Positions 1-8,566 of a stretch of 13,407 nucleotides of DNA are shown here, piece by piece; the stretch's first letter is position 1, and each line of letters starts with the position of its first letter. Location: the NCBI GenBank assembly GCA_041300865.1, contig JBFYTF010000230.1, positions 1 to 13,407 on the forward strand, read 5' to 3'. Both the position numbers and the translations under genes were made by a program. The notes beneath the pieces are model-generated. The model did no database searches. It saw only the letters and a program-made list of their open reading frames with translations, and was not told where the DNA came from. The DNA comes from JAAYZQ01 sp041300865. GTDB lineage: Bacteria; Chloroflexota; Anaerolineae; JAAYZQ01.

Positions 1-885
1 GCTCTCTATCTCCGCCACGGCCAGGATGGCATCGTACTCGGCAACGGCGGCCGCAGGGTCGTTCATGGCCAGGTAGATCCCGGCGATACGCTCCCGGAGT
101 GACACCTGGACACTCCGGTCGGTTGTGGCAGCCAGCGCCTGGCGATACGCAGCGACGGCCTTCTCCTGCGACGGTCGCGGCAGGGGCGCCAGAGCCGCAA
201 GGGACGCGTGGCAATCCCCCACTTCTTCGTGGATCAGGTCCGCCAGTGTCGTGTCGCCTGCCAGGCTCGCCTCGTAGAGGAGCAGAGCCTTCTCGCACTG
301 GCCGGTCGCCTGGTAGGCGCGGGCAGCCATGAAAGCCGCACGGGCGTAGGCCTCGTCTTCGGGGTAGAGGTTCAGGAACTCTTCCCAGGCTGCCGCCGCA
401 AGGCCCCATTCCTGGTCGGCAAGGTAGGTCTCCGCGAGCCCGTATCGGGCGGCGCGGTGCACCTCGGCCGGCGCGTCCTCGCCCAGCAGGGCGCTGAAAC
501 CGGCAATTGCGGCCTCGTAGTCGCCGTTATCCTGATCGCGGCGCGCGTTGTCGAGCAAGGTGTTGGGTGGCAGGGTGGGCGTCGGTGTCGGTGTTACTGT
601 CGGCGTCCGTGTGGGGGTCGCGGTAGCGGTCGGTGAGGGGCGGGGCGTCCGGGTAGCCCTGTCCGTCGCGGTAGGGGAGGGGCCTGCATCAGAGACCGTG
701 GTGGGTGCGGCCGTACCCCGCGGAACCGCGGTGCTCGGTGCGCTCGCGACGGAGGCCGTAGTGGACGCCGGGAGTGGCGTGTCCAGGGCGGGTGTCGGTG
801 GTGCATTTGCGCAGCCTGCCCCGATCAAGCAGACCAGAAGGGCCAGCCACAGCAGCGCTTGCCTGTTGACCTTTTGTGCGTGCAT
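1..885 (-). CDS. TPR-repeat lipoprotein with Thr/Pro-rich linker (N-terminal part, cut by window edge)
   Basis: This minus-strand frame is open from the left edge to an ATG at 885 (295 codons), with another in-frame ATG at 894. Residues 1-25 form a lipoprotein signal peptide: charged start with Lys5 and Arg8, hydrophobic core LLWLALLV, and a lipobox-like GAGC ending at Cys25. A low-complexity Thr/Pro-rich linker follows to about residue 107, typical of exported surface proteins. From about residue 110 come helical repeats of TPR type, such as GDYEAAIAGF, AAAAWEEFLNLYP and EKALLLYEASL. The protein is probably anchored in the outer face of the membrane, with the TPRs binding a partner. In related genomes this layout can precede a lytic transglycosylase domain, but the C-terminus is outside the window, so the function stays open. 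I prefer ATG 885 because the promoter upstream places the transcript start there. Confidence 0.85.
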   Translation of the reverse strand, partial: MHAQKVNRQALLWLALLVCLIGAGCANAPPTPALDTPLPASTTASVASAPSTAVPRGTAAPTTVSDAGPSPTATDRATRTPRPSPTATATPTRTPTVTPTPTPTLPPNTLLDNARRDQDNGDYEAAIAGFSALLGEDAPAEVHRAARYGLAETYLADQEWGLAAAAWEEFLNLYPEDEAYARAAFMAARAYQATGQCEKALLLYEASLAGDTTLADLIHEEVGDCHASLAALAPLPRPSQEKAVAAYRQALAATTDRSVQVSLRERIAGIYLAMNDPAAAVAEYDAILAVAEIES

Positions 886-892
886 GGCGCCC

Positions 893-921
893 ATTATGCC
901 CGCAATTGTGGCCGTTGTCAA
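893..921 (-). promoter_or_regulatory. Sigma70-type promoter of the TPR lipoprotein gene
   Basis: On the minus strand a perfect -35 box TTGACA (921-916) is followed after 17 bases by CATAAT (898-893), which matches the -10 consensus at 5 of 6 positions. The -10 box overlaps the ATG at 894, so that codon cannot be transcribed from this promoter. Transcription should begin about 7-8 bases downstream, at 885-886, right at the second ATG. No Shine-Dalgarno sequence is visible, so a leaderless or nearly leaderless mRNA is likely. Confidence 0.65.
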
Positions 922-935
922 CCCGGCCAAAAGTC

Positions 936-1041
936 CTAGCAGCTTGTCGGAGAGCCCGTTTGTAGCGCGCGCTTCAGCGCGTTTCTCTGGCGCTAAAGCG
1001 CCAACTATGAACCTGGAAGTGTCTCTCCGACAGGCTGCTAG
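936..1041. repeat. MITE/REP-like inverted-repeat element
   Basis: Two 19-base arms (936-954 and 1023-1041) are inverted copies of each other with one mismatch at 944, which still pairs as G-U in RNA. Both arms end in CTAG. Inside lie two small hairpins: CGCGC-TTCA-GCGCG (968-981) and GGCGCT-AA-AGCGCC (989-1002). The element is 106 bases, too short to code for a transposase. It sits between two divergent genes and just upstream of the MFS promoter. It looks like a non-autonomous mobile or REP-type repeat, but copy number cannot be seen from one window. Confidence 0.6.
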
Positions 1042-1064
1042 TGCGGCATGCCTCTCAGGACAAG

Positions 1065-1093
1065 TTGCGGCCCGGCCGCCTTTCGGTTAGAAT
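1065..1093 (+). promoter_or_regulatory. Putative promoter of the MFS transporter gene
   Basis: TTGCGG (1065-1070), 17 bases, then TAGAAT (1088-1093). The -10 box matches the consensus at 5 of 6 positions; the -35 box keeps only TTG. Predicted transcript start is near 1100, leaving a leader of about 70 bases before the ATG at 1173. The -35 box begins 24 bases after the end of the inverted-repeat element. Confidence 0.45.
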
Positions 1094-1172
1094 AGCCGGG
1101 CCGGGCTCGCAGTCGACGGCTGGGACCACAGCACCCAGGCAGAGCGCGGTGGACGAGGGGGGCAAAGGAGAC

Positions 1173-2411
1173 ATGGACGGGTCCTCTGTCGGGGAAACGG
1201 CGTCGAGCGAGCGGAAGCCGAGTTGGCGTAACCTGCCGCGCAATGTTTGGGCGGTCAGCGTGACCAGCTTCCTGATGGACATCTCGAGCGAGATGGTCAT
1301 CAATCTCCTCCCCCTCTTCTTGAGCAACGTCCTGGGGACCGGCACCGCCATCATCGGACTGATCGAAGGCATCGCCGAGGCGACGGCCGGCCTGCTCAAG
1401 ATGTTCTCCGGATGGCTATCGGACAGGCTGCGGGCACGCAAGTGGCTCGCCGTGGCGGGCTACGGCCTCTCGGCCGCAGTCAAGCCCTTCTTCTACTTTG
1501 CTGCCAGTTGGCAGGCGGTGCTGGCCGTGCGCTGGGCCGACCGCGTGGGCAAGGGCATACGCACGGCTCCCCGCGATGCCCTTGTGGCGGACAGCGTCGA
1601 CGAGAGCCAGCGCGGTCTGGCCTTTGGCTTTCACCGGGCGGCCGACACCGGCGGCGCCCTACTTGGTTTGCTTATCGCCCTCGGCGTGGTTCTTGCCGTC
1701 CAGTCTGCCGCCGTCGAGCTGAGCCAGAGCACGTTTCAGGCGATAGTTCTCATCAGCCTCATCCCCGCGCTGCTGGCTGTCCTGTCCTTGGCCGTGGGTG
1801 CGCGCGATGTGCCCGTTACCGGCGACCCCCAGGCCAGGCCGTCTATCGGTTTCAAGGGGTTGGGCAGGCGCTTCCTGATCTTTATGCTCATTGTCGGCCT
1901 CTTTGACCTGGGCAACTCCTCGGACGCCTTTCTCGTGCTGCGCGCGCAGGAACGGGGGCTGAGCGTGGCCGGCGTCCTGGCCATGCTCGTTTCTTTCAAC
2001 CTGATCTACACCCTGGTGTCTACGCCAGCCGGCTCCCTGTCCGACCGGGTGGGACGGCAGCGGCTCATCGTGGCCGGCTGGCTGGCCTACGCCGCCATCT
2101 ACCTGGGCTTTGCCCTGGCGCAAGCAGCCTGGCACGTGTGGGTGCTGTATGCCCTCTATGGTCTGTATTACGGCCTGGCCTACGGGACGGCCAAGGCCAT
2201 GGTTGCCGACCTGGTGCCTGCCGAGCTGCGCGGTACGGCCTACGGCACGTACAACGCTGTCCTGGCCCTCATCGATCTGCCGGCATCCATCATCGCCGGG
2301 GTGTTGTGGCAGGGGCTGGGAGCGCCGGCCCCGTTTCTCTTTGGTGCCGTCCTGGCCCTCGCCGCGGCGCTCCTCATGGCGCTGTGGCGGCCGCAGGCTG
2401 CCGGCGACTGA
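1173..2411 (+). CDS. Major facilitator superfamily (MFS) permease
   Basis: A 412-residue integral inner-membrane transporter with about 12 hydrophobic segments. The MFS loop 2-3 signature GWLSDRLRARK (residues 80-90) recurs in the second half as GSLSDRVGRQR (287-297), the expected two-fold MFS repeat. Another conserved stretch is GKGIRTAPRDAL (126-137). A cytoplasmic break at about residues 210-232 separates the two six-helix halves. The family suggests proton-driven uptake or efflux of a small molecule; the substrate cannot be read from the sequence, and drug or metabolite efflux is only a guess. I chose ATG 1173 because AAAGGAG lies directly upstream (2-base spacing, rather short) and because residues encoded further upstream look non-membrane and poorly conserved. 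It has its own promoter, and the SAM-riboswitch promoter follows 37 bases after its stop, so it is probably monocistronic. Confidence 0.9.
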   Translation: MDGSSVGETASSERKPSWRNLPRNVWAVSVTSFLMDISSEMVINLLPLFLSNVLGTGTAIIGLIEGIAEATAGLLKMFSGWLSDRLRARKWLAVAGYGLSAAVKPFFYFAASWQAVLAVRWADRVGKGIRTAPRDALVADSVDESQRGLAFGFHRAADTGGALLGLLIALGVVLAVQSAAVELSQSTFQAIVLISLIPALLAVLSLAVGARDVPVTGDPQARPSIGFKGLGRRFLIFMLIVGLFDLGNSSDAFLVLRAQERGLSVAGVLAMLVSFNLIYTLVSTPAGSLSDRVGRQRLIVAGWLAYAAIYLGFALAQAAWHVWVLYALYGLYYGLAYGTAKAMVADLVPAELRGTAYGTYNAVLALIDLPASIIAGVLWQGLGAPAPFLFGAVLALAAALLMALWRPQAAGD

Positions 2412-2448
2412 ACGCCCGAGGGCCGCAGACCCCTTGCCCACCGCACAT

Positions 2449-2477
2449 TTGACAAAAGCATTCGGATGTGCTAACAT
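2449..2477 (+). promoter_or_regulatory. Promoter of the SAM-cycle operon
   Basis: Perfect TTGACA (2449-2454), 17-base spacer, then TAACAT (2472-2477, 4 of 6 matches). The expected start near 2484 gives about 18 bases before the SAM-I aptamer, the usual arrangement for an S-box leader. Confidence 0.75.
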
Positions 2478-2501
2478 GCTCGCCGTTAAAATCTAACTGG
2501 A

Positions 2502-2638
2502 CGCTCATCCAGAGGGGTGGAGGGACCGGCCCGACGAAACCCCGGCAACCAGTCGAAGGTCAGGCGCAGGCCTTGTGGCGCAGAACCAACGGCACGGTGC
2601 CAACTCCGGCAGGCGGCCTGGCTCGAGGACGATAGGTG
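2502..2638 (+). promoter_or_regulatory. SAM-I (S-box) riboswitch aptamer
   Basis: The conserved S-box core is clear: AGAGGGGTGGAGGGA (2511-2525), CCGGCCCGACGAAACC around 2526-2541, CCGGCAACC (2542-2550), and GGTGCCAACTCC near 2597-2608. Closing helix P1 pairs 2502-2509 with 2631-2638 and has one C-A mismatch (2506/2634) and two G-U pairs. The P3 region (about 2551-2600) is longer than usual. P4 is formed by CAGG/CCTG around 2610-2620. An intrinsic terminator follows at once, so SAM binding should end transcription before mtnA. This fits the genes controlled: methionine synthase-like, AhcY and MetK. Confidence 0.95.
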
Positions 2639-2646
2639 CCAGGCGC

Positions 2647-2700
2647 GCTCTGAAAGATGAGAGGCATTGCCTGAAAGGCTCTCATCTGGGAGCTTTTTTT
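2647..2700 (+). terminator. Intrinsic terminator (expression platform of the SAM-I riboswitch)
   Basis: AGATGAGAG (2655-2663) pairs perfectly with CTCTCATCT (2679-2687). An outer GCTC/GAGC pair (2647-2650 with 2690-2693) extends the stem, and seven T follow (2694-2700). The 5' strand of aptamer P1, CTCATC (2504-2509), is also perfectly complementary to GATGAG (2656-2661), so it could act as the antiterminator when SAM is absent. Confidence 0.9.
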
Positions 2701-2716
2701 GTTGAGGAGGGAGACG

Positions 2717-3749
<1,033 letters not shown>

Positions 3750-3769
<20 letters not shown>

Positions 3770-4769
3770 GCTCCGGTCGCTGGCCGGTGGCAGCCTGCCG
3801 CACGTCGACCCCGACGCGGCCTGCCAGTTGGTGCTGGAGAACCTTGCCATCCCCACATGGCCCCAACTTCCCAAGCGCTCCTTCCTGGAGAACATGTACG
3901 TCCAGTTCAGCGAGGGTTTTCCCGGCGTCGTTGTTGCCGACGAGCAGTTCTACATCGGTCGAGACGATGACGTCGACGCCGGTCTCGAGCGGCTGTACGT
4001 GGCCTACCTCCGGGACGACCTGGAGTACGCCGCAATCAGCCCGCAGTACGCCGCCGGTCTGCACTGCTTCCTGGACCTTAACCTGCACCGCGTGCCGGCC
4101 GTGAAGGGCCAGGTGACCGGGCCGATCAGCTGGAGCATGATGGTCGTGGATGACAAGCGGGTGCCCGTCATGGAGGACGACGTCCTCACCGAGGCCATCA
4201 GCAAGCACCTCCGCCTCAAGGTGGCCTGGATGGAGCACGAGCTGCACAAGCTCTCGCCGCAGACGATCATCATGGTGGACGAGCCCTACCTGGGCAGCCT
4301 GGACTCGGACTCGATGTCCCTCAGCCGCGCCCAGGCGACGCTGCTGCTGCAAGAGGTCTTTGCCGGCATCCAGGGCCTCAAGGGGATCCACTGTTGTGGC
4401 TCGCCCGACTGGTCCATGATTCTGCCCGCCAACGGCGACATCATCAGCCTGGATGCATACGATTATCCCGGCACGCTCGTGGAGCATGCCGAGGCCGTCG
4501 GCGCTTTTCTGCAGCGCGGGGGCATGATTGCCTGGGGCGTCGTGCCTGCAGACGACCGGGCTCTGGGCGAAGACGTGGACGGCCTCGTCGACCGGTTCCA
4601 CGCGGCCATTGACACTCTCGTGGCCCGCGGGTTGCACCGGGAAGATCTCCTGGCCGCGGCTCTGATTATGCCGTCCTGCGGCCTTGGCTCGCTGCCCATT
4701 GCGACGGCGGAGCGCGTGCTATCCTTAACCCATGACCTGTCTGCCGCCTTGCGAGAGCGGTACGCCTGA
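3750..4769 (+). CDS. Core-MetE-like methionine synthase / cobalamin-independent-type methyltransferase
   Basis: A 339-residue protein equal to only the C-terminal catalytic barrel of MetE, in the MetE/UROD/MtaA fold family. Seen motifs: KGQVTGPISWS (like the KGMLTGP block of MetE), MVDEPYLGS (like DEPA), HCC with His214 and Cys216 as an HxC zinc site, DIISLDAYD with Asp235, and PSCGLG with Cys310. MetE's zinc ligands are His, Cys, Glu and Cys; here Asp235 occupies the usual Glu position. The family pattern implies zinc activation of a thiol, here homocysteine. With no folate-binding N-terminal half, the methyl donor is probably a methylated corrinoid protein, as reported for the core-MetE of Dehalococcoides. 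ATG 3750 lies inside mtnA and follows GGTGGA. Placement between mtnA and ahcY/metK supports homocysteine methylation, but an MtaA/MtbA-like coenzyme methyltransferase is the alternative. Confidence 0.8.
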
Positions 4770-4803
4770 CTAACCTGGTTGTTGGTGAAGCAAGGGAGCT
4801 TTG

Positions 4804-5805
4804 ATGTCAATTATCGTTACCGGGTCCGTCGCCTACGACTACCTTATGTCTTTTCCCGGCCGTTTTCGGGAGCACATCCTGCCCGACCAGCTTCACCAGG
4901 TCAGCCTCAGCTTCCTGGTCGACACGATGCGCAAGCAGCGGGGTGGCTGTGCGCCCAATATCGCCTACAGCCTGGCGCTCCTGGGCGAGCGCCCGACGGT
5001 GATGGCCACCGTCGGCCAGGATTTCGGCGAGTATCGCGCCTGGCTTGAGGGCGAGGGAATTGACACCTCGGCCACCTTCGAGGTGCCCGACGAGTTCACC
5101 TCTTCCTTTTTTGTCAACACCGACGTCGAGAACAACCAAATCGCCAGCTTTTACATGGGCGCCATGGGTCGCGCCGGCGAGCTCTCCTTCCACGACCTGG
5201 ATTACCGGCCCATCGAGATCGCGATTGTCTCGCCCAATGCCCCGTCGGCCATGGTCCGCTATCCCCGCGAATGCCAGGAGCTCGGCATCCCCTACATCTA
5301 CGATCCCAGCCAGCAGATCATCCGCCTCAGCGGCCAGGAGCTGATCGAGGGCACACGTGGAGCGCGGCTGCTCATTGTGAACGACTACGAGTTCGGCATG
5401 ATCCGCAACAAGACAGGCCTCGCGGAGCAGGAGCTCCTGGCCCTGCCCGAGACGACGATCATTACCCGAGGTGAGGCGGGCTCGACGGTGTACGACGGCG
5501 AACTGGTCTTTCAGATCCCGGCCGTGGCGCCCGAGGCCCTGGCCGAGCCGACGGGCGTGGGCGACGCTTACCGCGCCGGGGTGATCAAGGGCCTGCTGCG
5601 CGGCTGCTCCTGGGAGACGACGGGTCGCATCGCCGCTCTGGCCGCCACCTACGTGCTGGAGCAGTACGGAACCCAGAACCACCGCTACACGCTGGCAGAG
5701 TTTGTCGCCCGCTATCGCCGGGTCTTTGGCAACACAGGGGGGCTGGAAGCCCTTCTCGATTCTGCGAGCGCCGGGCTGGAAAACCATAAAGGAGTGCAAC
5801 TGTGA
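4804..5805 (+). CDS. PfkB-family kinase, probable adenosine kinase
   Basis: A 333-residue ribokinase-fold sugar/nucleoside kinase. The N-terminus starts with the beta strand SIIVTGSVAYDY. The substrate-side glycine pair lies in RGGCAPNIAYSLALLGE (46-62). The C-terminal PfkB signature is EPTGVGDAYRAG, with catalytic Asp254 and the anion hole formed by Gly251-Gly253 (GVGD replaces the more usual GAGD). The likely reaction is adenosine + ATP to AMP + ADP, removing the product that would hold AhcY back. That assignment rests on family resemblance plus its position 4 bases into ahcY. ATG 4804 is preferred over TTG 4801 because AAGGGAG (4792-4798) is 5 bases upstream. Inosine or another nucleoside remains possible. 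Confidence 0.8.
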   Translation: MSIIVTGSVAYDYLMSFPGRFREHILPDQLHQVSLSFLVDTMRKQRGGCAPNIAYSLALLGERPTVMATVGQDFGEYRAWLEGEGIDTSATFEVPDEFTSSFFVNTDVENNQIASFYMGAMGRAGELSFHDLDYRPIEIAIVSPNAPSAMVRYPRECQELGIPYIYDPSQQIIRLSGQELIEGTRGARLLIVNDYEFGMIRNKTGLAEQELLALPETTIITRGEAGSTVYDGELVFQIPAVAPEALAEPTGVGDAYRAGVIKGLLRGCSWETTGRIAALAATYVLEQYGTQNHRYTLAEFVARYRRVFGNTGGLEALLDSASAGLENHKGVQL

Positions 5806-7061
5806 ACGAGTACGACGTCAAGGATTTGAACCTGGCCGAAGCGGGCCAGCGCCGCATCGAGTGGGCGGAGCAGGAGATGCCGGTCCTGCGGCTCGTCCGC
5901 GAGCGCTTTGAGCGCGAAAAGCCCCTGGCCGGGCTGCGCGTCGCTGCCTGCCTGCACGTCACCACGGAGACGGCGAACCTGATGCGCTGTCTCAAGGCCG
6001 GCGGCGCTCAAGTGCGCCTCTGCGCCAGCAATCCCCTTAGCACCCAGGACGATGCCGCCGCCGCCCTGGTCGCACGCTACGACGTGCCGGTCTTTGCCAT
6101 CAAGGGCGAAGACCACGACACGTATTACCGCCACATCCACCAGGCCCTCGAGCACCGGCCGCAGCTCACCATGGACGACGGTGCCGACACCGTCGGCGTC
6201 ATCCATAAGGAGCGTACGGACCTGCTGGCGAGCATCATCGGCGGCACAGAAGAGACCACGACTGGCGTCATCCGCCTGCGAGCCATGGCTGCCGACGGCG
6301 TGCTGCGCTATCCCATCGTGGCTGTCAACGACGCGATGACCAAGCACTTTTTTGACAACCGCTACGGCACCGGCCAGAGCACCATTGATGGCATTATCCG
6401 GGCCACAAACGTCCTCCTTGCCGGCAAGACGGTCGTCGTGGCCGGCTATGGATGGTGCAGCCGCGGCATCGCCATGAGAGCCGACGGCATGGGAGCGAAT
6501 ATCGTCATCACCGAGATCGATCCCTTGCGCGCCTTGGAGGCGGTTATGGACGGCTACCGGGTGATGCCCATGGAGCAGGCAGCGCGCATCGGCGACGTGT
6601 TTGTGACCTCCACGGGGGACAAGAACGTTGTCGACAGGCAGCACTTTGCGCTGATGAAAGACGGTGCCATCGTGGCCAACTCGGGCCATTTTAACGTCGA
6701 GATCAACATCCCTGCCCTCGAGGAGCTGGCGGCCTCGGTCTGGGAGCCCCGGCCTTTTGTGCGGCAGTACACCCTCGCCGATGGCCGGCGCATCGCGCTC
6801 TTGGGCGATGGCCGCCTCATCAACCTGGCTGCGGCCGAGGGTCACCCCTCCGCGGTCATGGACATGAGCTTTGCCAACCAGGCTCTCTGTTCCGAGTACA
6901 TCGTCCAACACGCCGACGAGCTGGAAAACACCGTCTACGGCGTGCCGCAGCCCATCGACAAGGAGATTGCCCGCCTGAAGCTCAAGGCCATGGGCATCGA
7001 GATCGACGTCCTTACGCCCGAGCAGGCCCACTACCTGGCGTCCTGGCAAGAGGGCACCTAG
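5802..7061 (+). CDS. ahcY: Adenosylhomocysteinase (short archaeal/Thermotoga type)
   Basis: A 419-residue cytosolic NAD-dependent enzyme that hydrolyses S-adenosylhomocysteine to homocysteine and adenosine. Visible signatures: CLHVTTETANL (His52), TMDDGAD (124-129), EETTTGVIRL (Glu151), NDAMTKHFFDNRYGTGQS with Lys181 and Asp185, and the Rossmann loop GYGWCSRG (215-222). The protein ends in SWQEGT. It lacks the KPDHYRY tail and the extra internal segment of the proteobacterial/eukaryotic form, so it belongs to the shorter type. The GTG start at 5802 overlaps the kinase stop as GTGA, with AAAGGAG 8 bases upstream, indicating translational coupling. Some archaeal members prefer S-inosylhomocysteine; the adjacent adenosine kinase argues for the adenosyl substrate here. 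Confidence 0.95.
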   Translation: MNEYDVKDLNLAEAGQRRIEWAEQEMPVLRLVRERFEREKPLAGLRVAACLHVTTETANLMRCLKAGGAQVRLCASNPLSTQDDAAAALVARYDVPVFAIKGEDHDTYYRHIHQALEHRPQLTMDDGADTVGVIHKERTDLLASIIGGTEETTTGVIRLRAMAADGVLRYPIVAVNDAMTKHFFDNRYGTGQSTIDGIIRATNVLLAGKTVVVAGYGWCSRGIAMRADGMGANIVITEIDPLRALEAVMDGYRVMPMEQAARIGDVFVTSTGDKNVVDRQHFALMKDGAIVANSGHFNVEINIPALEELAASVWEPRPFVRQYTLADGRRIALLGDGRLINLAAAEGHPSAVMDMSFANQALCSEYIVQHADELENTVYGVPQPIDKEIARLKLKAMGIEIDVLTPEQAHYLASWQEGT

Positions 7062-7097
7062 ACACAAGACAACCATGAGGATCAAAGGAGATAAACG

Positions 7098-8315
7098 ATG
7101 TCAATGACGAGTACGTTCATCACGTCGCAGAAGTTCTACTTTACCTCCGAGTCGGTGACGGAAGGGCACCCGGACAAAATCTGCGACCAGATTTCGGACG
7201 CGGTCCTGGATGCCATCCTTGCCGAGGATCCGGATGCGCGCGTGGCCTGCGAGTGCTGCGTAACCACGGGCCTGGCCCTGGTGATGGGCGAGATCACTAC
7301 GAGCACTTACGTGGACTTTCAGGCTCTGGTCCGCGACGTGGTCCTCGACATCGGCTACACCCGGGCCAAGTTCGGCTTTGACGGTGAGACCTGCGGTGTG
7401 CTGGCGTCCATCAAGGAGCAGAGCGCTGACATTGCCCTGGGCGTGGACAAAGCCCTCGAGGCCAAGGTGGGCGACATGACGGACGACGACATCGAGGCCA
7501 TCGGCGCCGGCGACCAGGGGATGATGGTCGGTTTTGCCTGCACCGAGACGCCGGAGCTGATGCCGATGCCCATTATGCTGGCCCACAAGCTCTGCCAGCG
7601 CCTGGCCCAGGTGCGCAAGGATGACCTGCTGCCCTACCTGCGCCCCGACGGCAAGAGCCAGGTAACCATCGAGTACGAGTACGGCAAGCCCAAACGGGTG
7701 GACACCGTTGTTATTTCGGCGCAGCACTCGCCCAACGTGGATCAGAAAAAGATCCGCGAGGACATCATCCAACGTGTCATCAAGTACGTCGTGCCCAACG
7801 GCATGCTGGACGACAAGACCAAGATCTATGTGAATCCTACGGGCCGCTTTGTGACCGGAGGCCCCGCGGGTGATGCCGGCCTCACGGGGCGCAAGATCAT
7901 TGTCGACACCTACGGCGGCATGGCCGGTCACGGCGGCGGCTGCTTCTCGGGCAAGGACCCGACAAAGGTAGACCGCTCCGGTGCCTACTATGCCCGCTAC
8001 GTGGCCAAGAACGTCGTTGCCGCCGGCCTTGCGGACCGCCTTGAGCTCCAGGTCAGCTATGCCATTGGCGTCGCCCGGCCTCTCTCGCTGGCCATCGAAA
8101 CCTTTGGCACCGGCAAGGTACCCGACGAGACGATCGTCGACCTCATCAACAAGTACTTTGACTTTCGCCCGGCGGCCATCATCAGGGAGCTTGATCTGCG
8201 CCGCCCGCTGTACAGGGCGGTCGCGGCCTACGGCCACTTTGGGCGAGAAGATCTCGACGTTCCGTGGGAATGCACCGACAAGGCTGCGGCCCTGCGCCAG
8301 GAGGCAGGCCTGTAA
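7098..8315 (+). CDS. metK: S-adenosylmethionine synthetase (methionine adenosyltransferase)
   Basis: A 405-residue cytosolic enzyme making SAM from methionine and ATP. It has the full family signature: FTSESVTEGHPDKICDQISD near residues 15-34, GDQGMM (138-143), GGPAGDAGLTGRKIIVDTYGG, and GGGCFSGKDPTKVDRSGAY with the phosphate-binding glycine run and lysines. Two substitutions from the common bacterial form (GGPAGDAG for GGPMGDTG, AGHGGGCF for RHGGGAF) look lineage-specific rather than damaging. ATG 7098 follows AAGGAG (7085-7090) at 7 bases; a second ATG at 7104 is less well placed. A 36-base gap separates it from ahcY and holds no promoter I can see. It is the last gene of the riboswitch operon. 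Confidence 0.98.
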   Translation: MSMTSTFITSQKFYFTSESVTEGHPDKICDQISDAVLDAILAEDPDARVACECCVTTGLALVMGEITTSTYVDFQALVRDVVLDIGYTRAKFGFDGETCGVLASIKEQSADIALGVDKALEAKVGDMTDDDIEAIGAGDQGMMVGFACTETPELMPMPIMLAHKLCQRLAQVRKDDLLPYLRPDGKSQVTIEYEYGKPKRVDTVVISAQHSPNVDQKKIREDIIQRVIKYVVPNGMLDDKTKIYVNPTGRFVTGGPAGDAGLTGRKIIVDTYGGMAGHGGGCFSGKDPTKVDRSGAYYARYVAKNVVAAGLADRLELQVSYAIGVARPLSLAIETFGTGKVPDETIVDLINKYFDFRPAAIIRELDLRRPLYRAVAAYGHFGREDLDVPWECTDKAAALRQEAGL

Positions 8316-8396
8316 CGACCGGCGGCCACAGTTGATGCCGGCCGTTGGCGAGTAGAGGTTGGCAGGGAGCTGCCTGCTGAGCCTATGGACACAGCT

Positions 8397-8436
8397 CAAC
8401 TCTGCCGGTCCAGTGTCTTTGCCTGGGCCGGAGTTG
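8397..8436 (+). other. Stable stem-loop in the 440-base gap after metK
   Basis: CCGGTCCAG (8405-8413) pairs with CTGGGCCGG (8423-8431, one G-U). Outside a 3-base bulge, CAACT (8397-8401) pairs with AGTTG (8432-8436), giving a 14-bp hairpin. No T run follows, so it is not an intrinsic terminator. The gap between metK and the next gene (8316-8755) also holds the operon terminator, a promoter and a structured leader. I see no convincing gene in 8316-8485. The hairpin could protect the metK 3' end or belong to a small RNA. Confidence 0.5.
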
Positions 8437-8485
8437 ATACAGGCGCCGAAGGCTGCCCAACGGGTCGTCGCCGCCTGCTCTGATA

Positions 8486-8531
8486 GGCCGCGCCAGGGTG
8501 CGGGTCCGTCCCGTGCCCGGCGCGGCCTTTT
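8486..8531 (+). terminator. Strong intrinsic terminator ending the SAM-cycle operon
   Basis: GGCCGCGCC (8486-8494) pairs perfectly with GGCGCGGCC (8519-8527). After a bulged A, GGGTGCGGG pairs with CCCGTGCCC (two G-U), giving an 18-bp stem with a TCCGT loop. Four T follow at 8528-8531. Confidence 0.85.
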
Positions 8532-8566
8532 CGCGTCTCGCTTCAAGGTCTTCAAAAAGGTTGAAT

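Noticed and set aside
560..690. Tandem-repeat-like GTCGGTGT pattern, considered as a repeat array or CRISPR
   Set aside because: It is the antisense of the Thr/Pro codon run in the lipoprotein linker. There are no regular spacers or conserved repeat units.
1041..1172. Upstream extension of the MFS gene from a GTG at 1041
   Set aside because: It would start in the inverted-repeat arm, before the predicted transcript start, and encodes a non-membrane segment with no ribosome site. ATG 1173 has AAAGGAG next to it.
5712..7085. 457-codon minus-strand open frame opposite ahcY
   Set aside because: The plus strand carries every AhcY motif with proper overlap and ribosome site. The antisense product shows only the low-complexity Gly/Ala/Val/Asp pattern of a shadow frame.
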